From contig NZ_BDCD01000018.1 in the NCBI RefSeq assembly GCF_001613325.1, positions 186,001 to 250,000 on the forward strand: DNA of 64,000 nucleotides, written 5' to 3'. This stretch comes from Nocardia yamanashiensis NBRC 100130. GTDB taxonomy: Bacteria; Actinomycetota; Actinomycetes; Mycobacteriales; Mycobacteriaceae. Below are positions 1-9,170 of this stretch, piece by piece. The translations under genes and the position numbers were made by a program. The notes beneath the pieces were generated by a model, which worked only from the letters and a program-made list of their open reading frames with translations, had not been told where the DNA came from and made no database searches. The number at the start of each line of letters is the position of its first letter. Position 1 is the stretch's first letter.

Positions 1-2846
1 AGCTCGGCCAGCGCACCGCGCAGTTCCGCGGAATACGCTGCGTCACCGGTCTTGCCATCGGAATCCGCGCGCACGACGTACCCGATCAACGTCGGCCGCC
101 CGGAAATCTCGCGAACATCCGCCGCCGCACTCCGGACTCGCGGCAGCCCGCCGAGCGCGGCTTCCACTTCACCGAGTTCGACGCGATGCCCGCGGATCTT
201 CACCTGCGCGTCGACCCGCCCCGCGTATTCGTAGCCGTGCCCGGGCGCCCAGCGCGCCCGGTCGCCGGTCCGGTACATCCGCGCACCGGGCGGCCCGAAC
301 GGATCGGGCACGAACCGCTCGGCCGTCACACCCGGCCGCCCGAGATACCCGCGCGCCAACTGCGGGCCCGCCAGGTACAGCTCGCCCACCCGATCATCGG
401 CAACCACCTGTAACCCACTGTCCAGCAGGTAAACCCGGGTACCGGGCAGTGGATACCCGATCCGCGGCCGCTCCCCCGCGACCACCGCGCCGACGGCATC
501 GACGGTCGATTCGGTCGGCCCGTACAGGTTGACCGCGCTGATCCTCGCGTCCTGAATCCGACGCCAGAGTTCGGGCGAGCAGGCGTCGCCACCGAGCGCC
601 AGCAACCGCAGCCCGACTCGCTCGAGCCCGTGGTCCAGCAATGCGGCGGCCAGCACCGGAGTGCCGTCCGCGACATCGATCCCGTCCCGCTCGAACGCCT
701 CGACCAGTCGCGACGGATCGCGCCGGATATCGCTGTCGTACACGTGAACTCGATGGCCGTCCAGCATCCACAGCAGCGGATCCAACGCGGCATCGAACGC
801 GAACGACGTGGTGTGCGCGACCCGCAGCGGCCGGTCGATACCCGCCGCCGTCGCCGCGTACATGCCGGATCGATGGGCGTCCAGCAGATGAGCCAGCGCA
901 CCGTGCTCCACGAGCACGCCCTTCGGCTGCCCGGTCGAGCCGGAGGTGTAGATCAGGTATGCGCTCTGCCTCGCAAAGAGTGCGGCGTCCCGTACCGGAC
1001 CGCCGTCCGATTCACCGATCCCGGCCGTGATCGCTTGGCGCTCAGCATCTTCCACGTCAATGGCCAGGTCCTCGAACTCGGCCGTCATTTCGGATGAGGC
1101 CAGCACGATCACCGGCTCGGCGTCATCGACCATGGCCCGCAATCGCGCCACCGGATGTTCCGGGTCCAGCGGCAGCGCCACTCCCCCTGCGCGCCATACC
1201 GCGAACAAGGCCGTCACGAACCGAGCCCCGCGCGGCAACGCGATGCCCACCCGCGCCTCCGGTCCGACGCCCCGCTCCCGCAGGAAACCAGCCAGCCGGT
1301 CCACCTGTCCGGCGAGCGTCTCAACCGACCATTCACCTTCGTCGTCGGCCAAGACGATTGCGTCCGGACGCTCCGCCACCAGTCGCGCGAACGCATCGGG
1401 GACCGACTCGATGCGCCCGGAATCATCAGATTCCACACCGGGATCCACCGGGCCGGACAGCTGCGCACGAACGCGCAGAAGTTCTTCTTGCTCGCGCGGG
1501 TCGAGCAGGCGCAGGGCACCGACCTGGGGTTTGTGAATGCCGGTGAAGGCGTGAACGACTCGGGTCAAGCCGGTGATGCGGGCCTGCACGGCAGCGAGGG
1601 TGTTGCTGCGGGCGTCGGATTCGAAGCCCAGGAGCAAGGTGCCGTCGGGGAGGGGCGTGACCGTGAGGCCGAGGTCTTCGGGTGGGCCGCCAGCCACATT
1701 GCGCAGCACGCCGCGGGAGCCGTCGAAGTCGAGGGCGAAGTCGAAGACCTTGAGGTTGATGCCGATACCGTGCAGGAGCTCGCCGGCGCCCTGGCCGTGG
1801 AAGTCGCGGGCCAGGTCGTCGCCGCTGTAGCGCTGGTGGGTGCGGATATCGCGGAGGGTTTCGGCGACGCGCGGCGCGAGATCGGCCAGGCGGTCGCCGG
1901 GGTGGACGGGCAGGCGCAGCGGGAGGACGTTGACGGCCATGGCGGGGGTGGTGAGGGCGGCGCGGCCGACGCGGCCCATGAGGAGCATGGAGATGACGAG
2001 GTCGGAGGCGCCGAGATGGCGGCTGAGGAAGGCGGCGTAGCAGGACAGGAGGATATCGGCCCAGGAGACGTTGTGCCGGTCGGCGGATTCCTTCAGGGCC
2101 GTGAGGGTTTCGGCCGAGAGGATGGATTCGGCGCGCAGAGTGCGCTCCACGGCGCCGCCGACGTGCCGGCCCCGACCGTCGAGATCGGGCCAGGGGGTGA
2201 GGGTTTCGCGCCAGTAGGCGCGATCCTGTGCGAACTCGGGGCCGTCGCGATAGGCCCGTTCCTCCGCCACCAGGGCGGCGATGGTTCCGAAAGTGTTTCT
2301 GGGCGCGGGCTTTCCGCGCCGCAGGGCGGTGTAGTGCGCGGCCACGCGGCGCGACAGCAACGCCGCGCTGTAACCATCGACGATGAGGTGGTGATACAGC
2401 TGCACGCACCACACCTCGGTGTCGGTGAGGCGGATCAGCGTGTAGATGTACAGCTGCCGATCCACCATGTCTCGGCAGTGCTCGGCGGCGCGATGGCGTT
2501 CCAGCGCGACGGCTTCGTGTGCCAGTGCCACCGGGTCGGCGGCCGCGCGCAGGTCGATCACGGGGCGCAGTTCGGCGGCCACCTCGGCGACGAATTGCCG
2601 TGGCCCGTCGGTCGTTTCCCGGAATCGCAACCGCATGTTCTCGGCCTCGGCGACCGTGCGCCGGATGGCCTCGGCGAGCAGCTCGACGTCGATCACCGCC
2701 CCGCCGGAGATTTCGAGCACCTCGCCGACCAGGTATCGCCCGGATTCCGGATCGAACCGCTGGGCGTTCCAGATGCCCAGCTGCGGTCCGGTCAGCGGTA
2801 GCGCGGGACCCCCGGTCCACGAGTCGGCTCGATCCTCCGGCGACAC
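1..2846 (-). CDS. Non-ribosomal peptide synthetase, C-A module (partial, siderophore assembly)
   Basis: This is the N-terminal part of an NRPS that leaves the window at base 1 (about 948 codons seen). The GTG start at 2846 is preceded by AGGGAG, and the frame stays open. A condensation domain begins within the first 20 residues, with its active-site motif HHLIVDG near residue 152 and TPAMAVNVLP near 302. An adenylation domain follows from about residue 510: the A3 loop LIYTSGSTGQPKG is near 632, NLYGPTEST further on, and A8 YRTGDRARW near 854. A domains activate an amino acid as its adenylate; C domains form the peptide bond. No carrier domain falls inside the window. An iron box just upstream and the ferric-siderophore importer next to it point to siderophore synthesis; which siderophore cannot be told from here. 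The A4 region reads FDAALDPLLW, so substrate was not predicted. Confidence 0.93.
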   Translation of the reverse strand, partial: MSPEDRADSWTGGPALPLTGPQLGIWNAQRFDPESGRYLVGEVLEISGGAVIDVELLAEAIRRTVAEAENMRLRFRETTDGPRQFVAEVAAELRPVIDLRAAADPVALAHEAVALERHRAAEHCRDMVDRQLYIYTLIRLTDTEVWCVQLYHHLIVDGYSAALLSRRVAAHYTALRRGKPAPRNTFGTIAALVAEERAYRDGPEFAQDRAYWRETLTPWPDLDGRGRHVGGAVERTLRAESILSAETLTALKESADRHNVSWADILLSCYAAFLSRHLGASDLVISMLLMGRVGRAALTTPAMAVNVLPLRLPVHPGDRLADLAPRVAETLRDIRTHQRYSGDDLARDFHGQGAGELLHGIGINLKVFDFALDFDGSRGVLRNVAGGPPEDLGLTVTPLPDGTLLLGFESDARSNTLAAVQARITGLTRVVHAFTGIHKPQVGALRLLDPREQEELLRVRAQLSGPVDPGVESDDSGRIESVPDAFARLVAERPDAIVLADDEGEWSVETLAGQVDRLAGFLRERGVGPEARVGIALPRGARFVTALFAVWRAGGVALPLDPEHPVARLRAMVDDAEPVIVLASSEMTAEFEDLAIDVEDAERQAITAGIGESDGGPVRDAALFARQSAYLIYTSGSTGQPKGVLVEHGALAHLLDAHRSGMYAATAAGIDRPLRVAHTTSFAFDAALDPLLWMLDGHRVHVYDSDIRRDPSRLVEAFERDGIDVADGTPVLAAALLDHGLERVGLRLLALGGDACSPELWRRIQDARISAVNLYGPTESTVDAVGAVVAGERPRIGYPLPGTRVYLLDSGLQVVADDRVGELYLAGPQLARGYLGRPGVTAERFVPDPFGPPGARMYRTGDRARWAPGHGYEYAGRVDAQVKIRGHRVELGEVEAALGGLPRVRSAAADVREISGRPTLIGYVVRADSDGKTGDAAYSAELRGALAE

Positions 2847-2930
2847 GGCAACTCCCTTCACCCTCAACGACATTCGGATCGCACGCGGCCGCGGCGGTGG
2901 CCCGGCGGCGGCGAAATCCATCCAGAGAAG

Positions 2931-2954
2931 GAAGGTTAGCCTAACTTTACCTAA
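2931..2954 (-). promoter_or_regulatory. Two overlapping IdeR/DtxR-type iron boxes
   Basis: The DtxR/IdeR consensus TTAGGTTAGGCTAACCTAA matches at about 15 of 19 positions from 2931 to 2949. It matches again, more weakly (about 13 of 19), shifted by 5 bases at 2936-2954. The pair lies 85 bases upstream of the NRPS start and downstream of the importer ATPase stop. The NRPS therefore probably has its own iron-repressed promoter rather than relying only on readthrough. Confidence 0.75.
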
Positions 2955-2964
2955 TGTGGGGAAG

Positions 2965-3792
2965 CTACGTTTCCGCCGGAGCCCGGGACGGCTGCGCGGC
3001 CAGCGGAATGACCAGCGGCGCGCCGGTTTCCGGATCCTCGATCACCCGGCTGGCCAGCGCGAACACCTCCTCGACCAGGGCCGCGGTGACGATCTCGCGC
3101 GGCGGCCCCGCGGCCACCACCCGGCCGTCCCGCATGGCCACCAGGTGATCGGCGTAGCGGAAGGCGTGGTTGAGGTCGTGCAGCACCGCCACCACGGTGC
3201 GGCCGGCCTCGCGCTGCAGCGTCCGGCACAGCTCCAGCAGCTGGATCTGGTGCGCGATATCGAGGTAGGTGGTGGGCTCGTCGAGCAGGATGATCGGGGT
3301 CTCCTGGGCCAGCACCATGGCGATCCACACCCGTTGCCGCTGACCGCCGGACAGCTCGTCCACCAGGCGCGCGGACAGTTCCGTCACGCCGGTCGCGGCC
3401 AGCGCGGCGGCCACCGCGTCGGCATCGGCCCGCGACCACTGCCGCAGCAGCGACTGGTGCGGGAAGCGCCCGCGCGCGACCAGATCCGCGACCCGGATGC
3501 CGTCGGGCGCGGTGGAGGTCTGCGGCAGCAGGCCGATCCGCCGCGCCACCTCCTTCGCCGGATATGACCCGATCTGCTTGCCGTCCAGCAGCACCGCGCC
3601 CGATTCCGGGGCGAGCAGCCGGGCCAGCGCCCGCAGCAGCGTGGACTTGCCGCACGCGTTCGGGCCGATGATCACCGTGAACTCGCCGTCGGGGATATCG
3701 ACCGACAACTCCTCGCTGATGGTCCGGCCGCGATAACCGAGGCGCACCCGGTCGGCGCGCAATCTGACCTTTGCTTCCCGCATTTCGTCCAT
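2965..3792 (-). CDS. Ferric-siderophore ABC importer, ATPase subunit (FecE/FepC family)
   Basis: This cytoplasmic ATPase of 275 residues powers uptake of iron-siderophore or related chelates. It has Walker A GPNACGKSTLL, signature LSGGQRQRVWIA, Walker B IILLDEPTTYLD and the switch His in VLHDLNHAFRYADH. The ATG at 3792 (MDEMREAK) was chosen because AGGAG lies 7 bases before it; a longer frame to 3918 overlaps the permease and lacks ATPase-like sequence. It is the third gene of a minus-strand FecCD-FecCD-FecE operon, 11 bases after the second permease. No binding protein is encoded on this strand. Confidence 0.93.
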   Translation of the reverse strand: MDEMREAKVRLRADRVRLGYRGRTISEELSVDIPDGEFTVIIGPNACGKSTLLRALARLLAPESGAVLLDGKQIGSYPAKEVARRIGLLPQTSTAPDGIRVADLVARGRFPHQSLLRQWSRADADAVAAALAATGVTELSARLVDELSGGQRQRVWIAMVLAQETPIILLDEPTTYLDIAHQIQLLELCRTLQREAGRTVVAVLHDLNHAFRYADHLVAMRDGRVVAAGPPREIVTAALVEEVFALASRVIEDPETGAPLVIPLAAQPSRAPAET

Positions 3793-3803
3793 GTCTCGTC
3801 TCC

Positions 3804-4919
3804 TCACTTCCGCCGGGCCTCGGCCACCAGCAGATACGCCAGATACAGCCCGCCGATCGAAACCGTCACCACACCGACCGGCAGGTTGGTCGGGGCGAAC
3901 GCGCGCTGGGCGATCCAATCGCAGGCGATGAGCAGCAGCGCGCCCATGGCGGCCGCGGGCGCGAGGGCGGTGCCGGGGGTACGGGCCAGGCGGCGGCCCA
4001 ATTGCGGTGCGGCCAAGGCCACGAAGGCGATCGGGCCCGCGACCGCCGTGGCCACCGCGGTGAAGGCGACGCTCAGCACGATGAGCGTCAGCCGGGTGCG
4101 GCCGACTCGTAGACCGGCGGCGTGCGCCAGCTCGTCACCGAGTTCCAGGACGTGCAGGCGCGGCGCGAGCGGAATCAGCGCCGCGGTCAGGCCGGTGAGC
4201 ACGACCACGGCCGGCAGCACCTGGGCCCAGGTGAGCCCGTTCAGCGAGCCCGCGCCCCAGGCCGCCGCGGACATGGCCGAATCCAGATCGGCCCGCAGGA
4301 TCAGCCAGGTATTGACCGAGGCCAGCATGGCGCCGATACCGATACCCACGATGATCAGGCGATATCCGGACACGTTGTGGCGCAGCGCGAGTAGATGGAT
4401 GGCCATCGCCGTGCCCAGCCCCCCGAGCACCGCGCCCATCGCCGTCTCGTAACGGCCGCCGCCCAGTACCAGGATGACCAGCAGCGCACCGGTGTACGCG
4501 CCGGAATTGAACCCGACCAGGTCCGGGCTGCCCAGCGGATTGCGCGTCACCGATTGCAGGATCGCGCCGCTGACCCCCAGCGCCGCGCCGAGCAGTAGTG
4601 CCAGCAGAATGCGCGGCGCCCGCCACTCCCGGACGACCAGCTGATCGAACCGGTTGTCGCCCACGAACAGTGCCCGCAGCACCCGCCCCGGCGCGATGGC
4701 GTAGTCCCCCGTGCCCAATGCGATCACCGCCACCGCCAGCGCGGCGACCAGCAGCAATCCGCAGACAACCAGGCTCCGGACCGCCACGCGCGCTTCGATT
4801 CCGGCCCACCGCGCCCGCACCACCAGCATCGAGCGCCCGAAATCGATTGCCGCCGAGCCGCGCCCGGCCACGTGGCTCCCGGCTTCGTCGGTGTGGGAGC
4901 GAGCGCCGGCGGGTTTCAT
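3804..4919 (-). CDS. Ferric-siderophore ABC importer, FecCD-family permease
   Basis: This is a polytopic membrane protein of 371 residues of the BtuC/FecCD family, normally about 330-350 residues with 9-10 helices. Family hallmarks seen are WRAPRILLALLLGAALGVSG early, SVTRNPLGSPDLVGFNSGA, and the late AGPIAFVALAAPQLGRR cytoplasmic segment that meets the ATPase. The N-terminus has about 50 extra hydrophilic residues before the first helix. Its ATG at 4919 overlaps the preceding permease stop in an ATGA, so the two are likely translationally coupled and form a heterodimeric channel. Substrate is inferred from the NRPS and iron box. Confidence 0.92.
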   Translation of the reverse strand: MKPAGARSHTDEAGSHVAGRGSAAIDFGRSMLVVRARWAGIEARVAVRSLVVCGLLLVAALAVAVIALGTGDYAIAPGRVLRALFVGDNRFDQLVVREWRAPRILLALLLGAALGVSGAILQSVTRNPLGSPDLVGFNSGAYTGALLVILVLGGGRYETAMGAVLGGLGTAMAIHLLALRHNVSGYRLIIVGIGIGAMLASVNTWLILRADLDSAMSAAAWGAGSLNGLTWAQVLPAVVVLTGLTAALIPLAPRLHVLELGDELAHAAGLRVGRTRLTLIVLSVAFTAVATAVAGPIAFVALAAPQLGRRLARTPGTALAPAAAMGALLLIACDWIAQRAFAPTNLPVGVVTVSIGGLYLAYLLVAEARRK

Positions 4920-5929
4920 GCGACACCCGCCGGAGCGCGGCGCGCCAGCGCGATCAGGACGGGCGCCCCGAGGAAGGCGGTGATCAAGCCCGCCGGAATC
5001 TCGTCGGGGGTGATGACCACGCGGCCGATCACATCCGCCAGAACCAGCAGGATCGGGGCGAGCAGCAGGGAGTACGCGAGTATCCAGCGTTGATCGGGGC
5101 CGGCCACCCAGCGGGCGAGGTGCGGAACGGCCAAGCCCACGAAGGTGATCGGGCCGATCGCGGCCGTCGCGGTGCCGCACAGCAGCACCAGGGCGAGCGC
5201 GGTGAGGACGCGAGTGCGACCCACTCGGACGCCGAGGGCGCGCGCCAGGTCCTCGCCGAGCGCTACCGCGTTCAGGGAGCGGGCGGCGGGGACGGCCAGC
5301 AGCAAGCCCAGCGCGATGAACGGGACCGCACCGGCGATGACGCCGTAGCCGCGGCCGGTGAGCGCACCGGAATCCCAGTTGCGCATTTCGTCGAAGGCTT
5401 TGGGGTGCAGGAGGATCAGGCCCTTGGTGAGGCCGGTCAGCACGGCGGTGAGCGCCACGCCCGCCAGGGTGAGGCGGACCGGGTCCGCGCCCTGGCGGCC
5501 CGCGGTGCCGAGCCGGTAGACGGCCAGGGACACCACGGCGGCGCCGGCGAATCCGAACCACACATAGGATTCGATGCCGCTCGCGCCGAGGAACGCGACG
5601 GCGAGGGTGATGGCGAAGGCCGCGCCGGCATTGACCCCGAGCAGTCCGGGGTCGGCGAGCGGGTTGCGGGTCAGGCCCTGCATGAGGCAGCCCGCCACGC
5701 CCAGCGCCGCGCCCGCGAGCAGGGCGAGCAGGGTTCTCGGCACCCGGTATTCGGTGACGACCAGGTGATCCGGCGAATCGTCGCCGCCCCACAGGGCCGA
5801 CCACACCTCGTGGACGGGGATCGATTTCGCGCCGATGACGAGGCTGAGCAGACAGGCCGCGACCAGCACGGCAGCGGCCAGCAACCAGCCGGTCCAGTGT
5901 CGCCGGGAGAGCATTCGCGTTCGCTCCAA
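4916..5929 (-). CDS. Ferric-siderophore ABC importer, FecCD-family permease
   Basis: First gene of the minus-strand importer, 337 residues. It has the BtuC/FecCD pattern: a first helix WLLAAAVLVAACLLSLVIGA, then YRVPRTLLALLAGAALGVAG, GLTRNPLADPGLLGVNAGA, and IGPITFVGLAVPHLARW near the C-terminus. The start is 40 bases from the edge of an iron box at 5969-5987, consistent with IdeR repression of the operon. It pairs with the next permease, overlapped by 4 bases. Its closest relatives in this window are the two permeases of the divergent plus-strand importer. Confidence 0.93.
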   Translation of the reverse strand: MERTRMLSRRHWTGWLLAAAVLVAACLLSLVIGAKSIPVHEVWSALWGGDDSPDHLVVTEYRVPRTLLALLAGAALGVAGCLMQGLTRNPLADPGLLGVNAGAAFAITLAVAFLGASGIESYVWFGFAGAAVVSLAVYRLGTAGRQGADPVRLTLAGVALTAVLTGLTKGLILLHPKAFDEMRNWDSGALTGRGYGVIAGAVPFIALGLLLAVPAARSLNAVALGEDLARALGVRVGRTRVLTALALVLLCGTATAAIGPITFVGLAVPHLARWVAGPDQRWILAYSLLLAPILLVLADVIGRVVITPDEIPAGLITAFLGAPVLIALARRAPAGVA

Positions 5930-5968
5930 TGGGTTTGTCGAGGGTGATTCGCAAGAACGAGGGTCTTG

Positions 5969-5987
5969 ATAGGTAAGGCTTGCCTAC
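5969..5987. promoter_or_regulatory. IdeR/DtxR-type iron box in divergent promoter region
   Basis: The 19 bases match the consensus TTAGGTTAGGCTAACCTAA at about 14 positions, with core AGGTAAGGCTTGCCTA. The site sits between the minus-strand permease (start 5929) and the plus-strand secreted protein gene (start 6166). It is 40 bases from the former and about 180 from the latter, so control of the minus operon is more certain than control of the plus one. Confidence 0.75.
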
Positions 5988-6165
5988 CCTACTGTGTCGC
6001 TTGTCCGGTTCACAGCTACCGCTCAGGAAGCTGGCGACAGCACCGCAAATCACCGATGCGGTCGGACGGAAGCCGAATTCATCGGCCCGGTAACGCATTT
6101 CGCATGCGCTGCCCGGGCCCGATGACGCCTGCCTCGATGAGGGAACAGAAAGAGGTTCGACCCCC

Positions 6166-6870
6166 GTGAAATTCACCAAGATCGTCATGCTGACCACCGC
6201 CGTCAGCACCGCCCTGACGCTCGCCACCGGTACCGGTCACGCTGCGCCGCAGGCGGATTCGCCCGAGGCGGCCGCCATCAACTACACCGCGGCCAATAAC
6301 GAGAAGAACATGGTCATCACCACCGACGCGGGTTCGATGACCGTCGAGAACGGGGTGTTCAAGATCAAGGACGCGGCGGGGGCCACCGTCGCGGGCACCG
6401 AATTGAGCTTCCGGGTGGACGAATTCGTCTTCCCCATCACCGCCGAGATCAGCGACCGCACCGCGACCCTGACCCCGCGCCTGGATGTCGCGCACGCCGT
6501 CTACCAGCCGGTGGCCCTGCCGTTCGAGGACAAGGCGCCCTGGAAGAACGAGTACGACCGCGAGGTCGCGGCGTGGAGCCGGCTCGGCACCACCATCAGC
6601 CTGGGCGCCAGCATCGCCACCCTGGTCGGCGGCATCGGCGGCGGCCTGATCGGCTGCGCGGCGGGCGCGGTGCTGGGCGCGGTCGCCACCGGCGTGCTCG
6701 CCACCCTGTTCGGCCTCGGCCCGCTGGGCGGCTGCATCGCCGGCGCCGCCGCGGTCGGCTTCCTCGGCACCCTGGCGGGGCAGATCTTCATCACCGCGCC
6801 GATCGCCATCGCGGCGGCCATCCAGTACTTCACCACCATCAACCAGCCGTTCACCGCACCGGCCAAGTAA
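6166..6870 (+). CDS. Secreted protein of unknown function with glycine-rich hydrophobic C-terminal half
   Basis: A 234-residue protein with a clear Sec signal peptide (MKFTKIVMLTTAVS...GHAAPQ, cleavage near residue 28). The middle, residues about 40-110, is hydrophilic and beta-like (NMVITTDAGSMTVENG, FRVDEFVFPITAEI). From about residue 140 two long hydrophobic Gly/Ala segments follow (ISLGASIATLVGGIGGGLIG, AGAAAVGFLGTLAGQIF), resembling a glycine-zipper hairpin that could insert in a membrane. I recall similar uncharacterised proteins in Nocardia and Rhodococcus, often annotated as DUF8020, but this is from memory. It lies between two siderophore importers, so a role in iron handling at the envelope is possible but unproven. 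The leader contains a bulged hairpin at 6080-6124. Confidence 0.85.
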   Translation: MKFTKIVMLTTAVSTALTLATGTGHAAPQADSPEAAAINYTAANNEKNMVITTDAGSMTVENGVFKIKDAAGATVAGTELSFRVDEFVFPITAEISDRTATLTPRLDVAHAVYQPVALPFEDKAPWKNEYDREVAAWSRLGTTISLGASIATLVGGIGGGLIGCAAGAVLGAVATGVLATLFGLGPLGGCIAGAAAVGFLGTLAGQIFITAPIAIAAAIQYFTTINQPFTAPAK

Positions 6871-6925
6871 ACGGCTGCGGCACAGCACGATTCAGGATCG
6901 ATCGAGTAGAGCGAGAGCATTGGCG

Positions 6926-7978
6926 ATGTCGGTTGGGGCCTCCCCGGACGCTCGACAGGTGACCCCGGCGGCGACGCCGCGCGGTGGCCCGGCGCGATAC
7001 CGGATTCCGGTGCTCGCGCTCGGGCTGGCCGCGCTGGGGCTGTGCGTGGTGCTCAGTCTCGCGCTCGGCGCGCGGCCGGTGCCGATCACCACGGTGATCC
7101 AGGCGCTGTTCGGCGGCGACGCGAGCCGCGACGCCATGGTGGTCGTGGATATGCGACTCCCCCGCACGCTGGTCGGTCTCGCGGTCGGCGCGGCGCTCGG
7201 GCTGGCGGGCGCGGTGGTGCAGGGCATCACCCGCAATCCGCTGGCCGCGCCGACCACCCTCGGCATCAACGCGGGCGCGGGCTTCGCGGTCGTCGTCTCG
7301 ATCTACGCGCTCGGCCTGACCCATCCCGGGCAGTACGTGTGGTTCGCCTTCGCCGGGGCAACGGCCGCAGCGCTTTTCACGCTCGCGCTGGGCCGTCGCT
7401 CGGGCGATCTGGACCCGATCCGGCTCGTACTCGGCGGCACCGTCCTGCAATTGGTGCTGGTGTCGTGGACGTCGGCGGTCATGGTGTTCAGCGAGCGCAC
7501 CATGGACGAGGCCCGCTTCTGGCTGGCCGGTTCGATCGCCCAGCGCGATCTGCACGTCCTGCTGCCGATGCTGCCCACCCTGATCGTGGGCGCACTGGTC
7601 GGTCTCGCCATCGCCCCGGCGCTCGATACCCTCGCCCTCGGCGACGACGCCGCCCAAGCGCTCGGCATGCCCGTGGCGCGAATCCGCTCGGCGGGCATGG
7701 TCGCCGTGGTCCTCCTCGCCGGTTCCGCCGTCGCCGTGGCGGGCCCCATCGCCTTCATCGGCCTGGCCGCCCCGCACCTGGTCCGCCTGCTGGTCGGCAG
7801 CGACCACCGAATCCTGGTGCCCGGCTGCCTGATCGCCGGACCGATCCTGCTGCTCACCGCGGATATCGTCGGCCGCCTGATCGCCCGCCCCGCCGAGGTG
7901 GAGGTCGGCATCCTCACCGCCTTCCTGGGCGCCCCACTGCTGGCCATCCTGGCCCGGCGACGGGTGACGGGCCGATGA
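6926..7978 (+). CDS. Ferric-siderophore ABC importer, FecCD-family permease
   Basis: First permease of the plus-strand importer, 350 residues from the ATG at 6926 (a TTG at 6920 in the same frame is also possible; GAGAG lies 9 bases before the ATG). BtuC/FecCD hallmarks are MRLPRTLVGLAVGAALGLAG, GITRNPLAAPTTLGINAGA and AGPIAFIGLAAPHLVRLL. It starts 50 bases after the secreted protein gene with no obvious terminator between, so they may share a transcript. Its stop overlaps the start of the next permease in ATGA, indicating coupled synthesis of the two halves. Confidence 0.92.
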   Translation: MSVGASPDARQVTPAATPRGGPARYRIPVLALGLAALGLCVVLSLALGARPVPITTVIQALFGGDASRDAMVVVDMRLPRTLVGLAVGAALGLAGAVVQGITRNPLAAPTTLGINAGAGFAVVVSIYALGLTHPGQYVWFAFAGATAAALFTLALGRRSGDLDPIRLVLGGTVLQLVLVSWTSAVMVFSERTMDEARFWLAGSIAQRDLHVLLPMLPTLIVGALVGLAIAPALDTLALGDDAAQALGMPVARIRSAGMVAVVLLAGSAVAVAGPIAFIGLAAPHLVRLLVGSDHRILVPGCLIAGPILLLTADIVGRLIARPAEVEVGILTAFLGAPLLAILARRRVTGR

Positions 7979-9093
7979 TGCGACCACAGCGCACCGCCGG
8001 GTGGCGAAACGTACTGGGCAGCAAGCCGGAACAAGATAGCGCGGGGTCACTTCCGGCCGCCCAGACCCCGGGGCCGGGCGGCGGGGCGTTCGTTCGACAG
8101 CACCGCCGGGCCGTATTGGTCAGCTCTGTCTGTGTGGGTGTGTTGACGGTGCTGGCCGTCATCGCGCTGACCACCGGTGAGGTGGGGATGTCGGCGGTCA
8201 CCGCGCTGCGGGCCGCTGCCGGACTGGGTGATCCGGGCGATGTGTATGTCGTTCAGGAATTTCGAGCGCCGCGGCTGGTGGCGGGAGTGGTCGCCGGGGC
8301 GGGGCTGGCGACGGCGGGGGCCGTGTTGCAGCGGTTGTTCCGGAACCCGCTGGCGTCACCCGATGTCATGGGCGTCACCGGTGGGGCGTCGCTGGGAGCG
8401 GTGCTGATTCTGGCCTACGGGGCCGCGCAGACGTTGATTCCGTTGGGGGCGTTGGCGGGTGGGCTGTTCGCCGGTCTGCTGCTGGTCGTGCTCGGGTTAC
8501 GGGCGCGGTTGCCGGTGGCGCGGCTGGTGTTGGTGGGTATCGCGGTGCAGGCCGGATTGGCGGCGGCGGTGAATCTGGTGGTGGTGCGGTTTCCGCGGGA
8601 GCTCGCGGGATCGGCTACGCATTGGACGGCGGGGTCGCTGTATGGGCGGACCTGGCCGGAGGTGCAGGGGGCGGCGCTCGCCACGGTGGTGACGCTCGTC
8701 GTATTGGCTTTGCAGTACCGGACTCTCGCGGTGCTCGATCTGGGTGATGAATCGGCGGGCACGCTGGGTGTCGGGGTTTCCGGAGCGCGATTGCGGCTGT
8801 TGTTCGTCGTGGTGGCGCTGGCTTCGCTGGCCGCGGCGCTGTCGGGGCCGGTGTCGTTCGTGGCGCTGGCGGTGCCGCACCTGGTGCGGATGATCGCCGG
8901 ACGGCCTACGGGCGCAACGCTTGTCGCCACCGGGCTGGCCGGGGCGACGCTGCTGGTGGGGTGCGATCTGATCGCGCAGCACTTGTTACCCGTCACGGGA
9001 TTGCCGGTCGGCGTGATCACCGCGACCGTCGGCGCGCCCTGGCTGCTGATTCTCATGCTCCGCGCGAGCGGGCCCACCCGGCGATCCGGGTGA
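7975..9093 (+). CDS. Ferric-siderophore ABC importer, FecCD-family permease
   Basis: Second permease of the plus-strand importer, 372 residues if the ATG at 7975 is used (ATG at 7978 is the next codon). About 45 hydrophilic residues precede the first helix. Hallmarks are FRAPRLVAGVVAGAGLATAG, LFRNPLASPDVMGVTGGAS and SGPVSFVALAVPHLVRM. The gene uses more G-ending codons than its upstream partner, visible as runs of gg/gcg between 8280 and 8960, which gives it a different base texture though the reading frame is intact. Confidence 0.92.
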   Translation: MMRPQRTAGWRNVLGSKPEQDSAGSLPAAQTPGPGGGAFVRQHRRAVLVSSVCVGVLTVLAVIALTTGEVGMSAVTALRAAAGLGDPGDVYVVQEFRAPRLVAGVVAGAGLATAGAVLQRLFRNPLASPDVMGVTGGASLGAVLILAYGAAQTLIPLGALAGGLFAGLLLVVLGLRARLPVARLVLVGIAVQAGLAAAVNLVVVRFPRELAGSATHWTAGSLYGRTWPEVQGAALATVVTLVVLALQYRTLAVLDLGDESAGTLGVGVSGARLRLLFVVVALASLAAALSGPVSFVALAVPHLVRMIAGRPTGATLVATGLAGATLLVGCDLIAQHLLPVTGLPVGVITATVGAPWLLILMLRASGPTRRSG

Positions 9094-9170
9094 CGCCGAT
9101 TCATCGCGCACCCGGCGCGGCGGAAAACCACCCCGGCCGACACCTCGACCCAGCTACGGCGGACGTTTAC

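Noticed and set aside
4598..5947. A 449-residue plus-strand frame opposite the permeases, and similar long antisense frames (19045-21837, 59750-62680)
   Set aside because: They lie antisense to genes with clear family motifs and are rich in Arg/His/Gly or Gln/Asp as expected of mirror frames in high-GC DNA.
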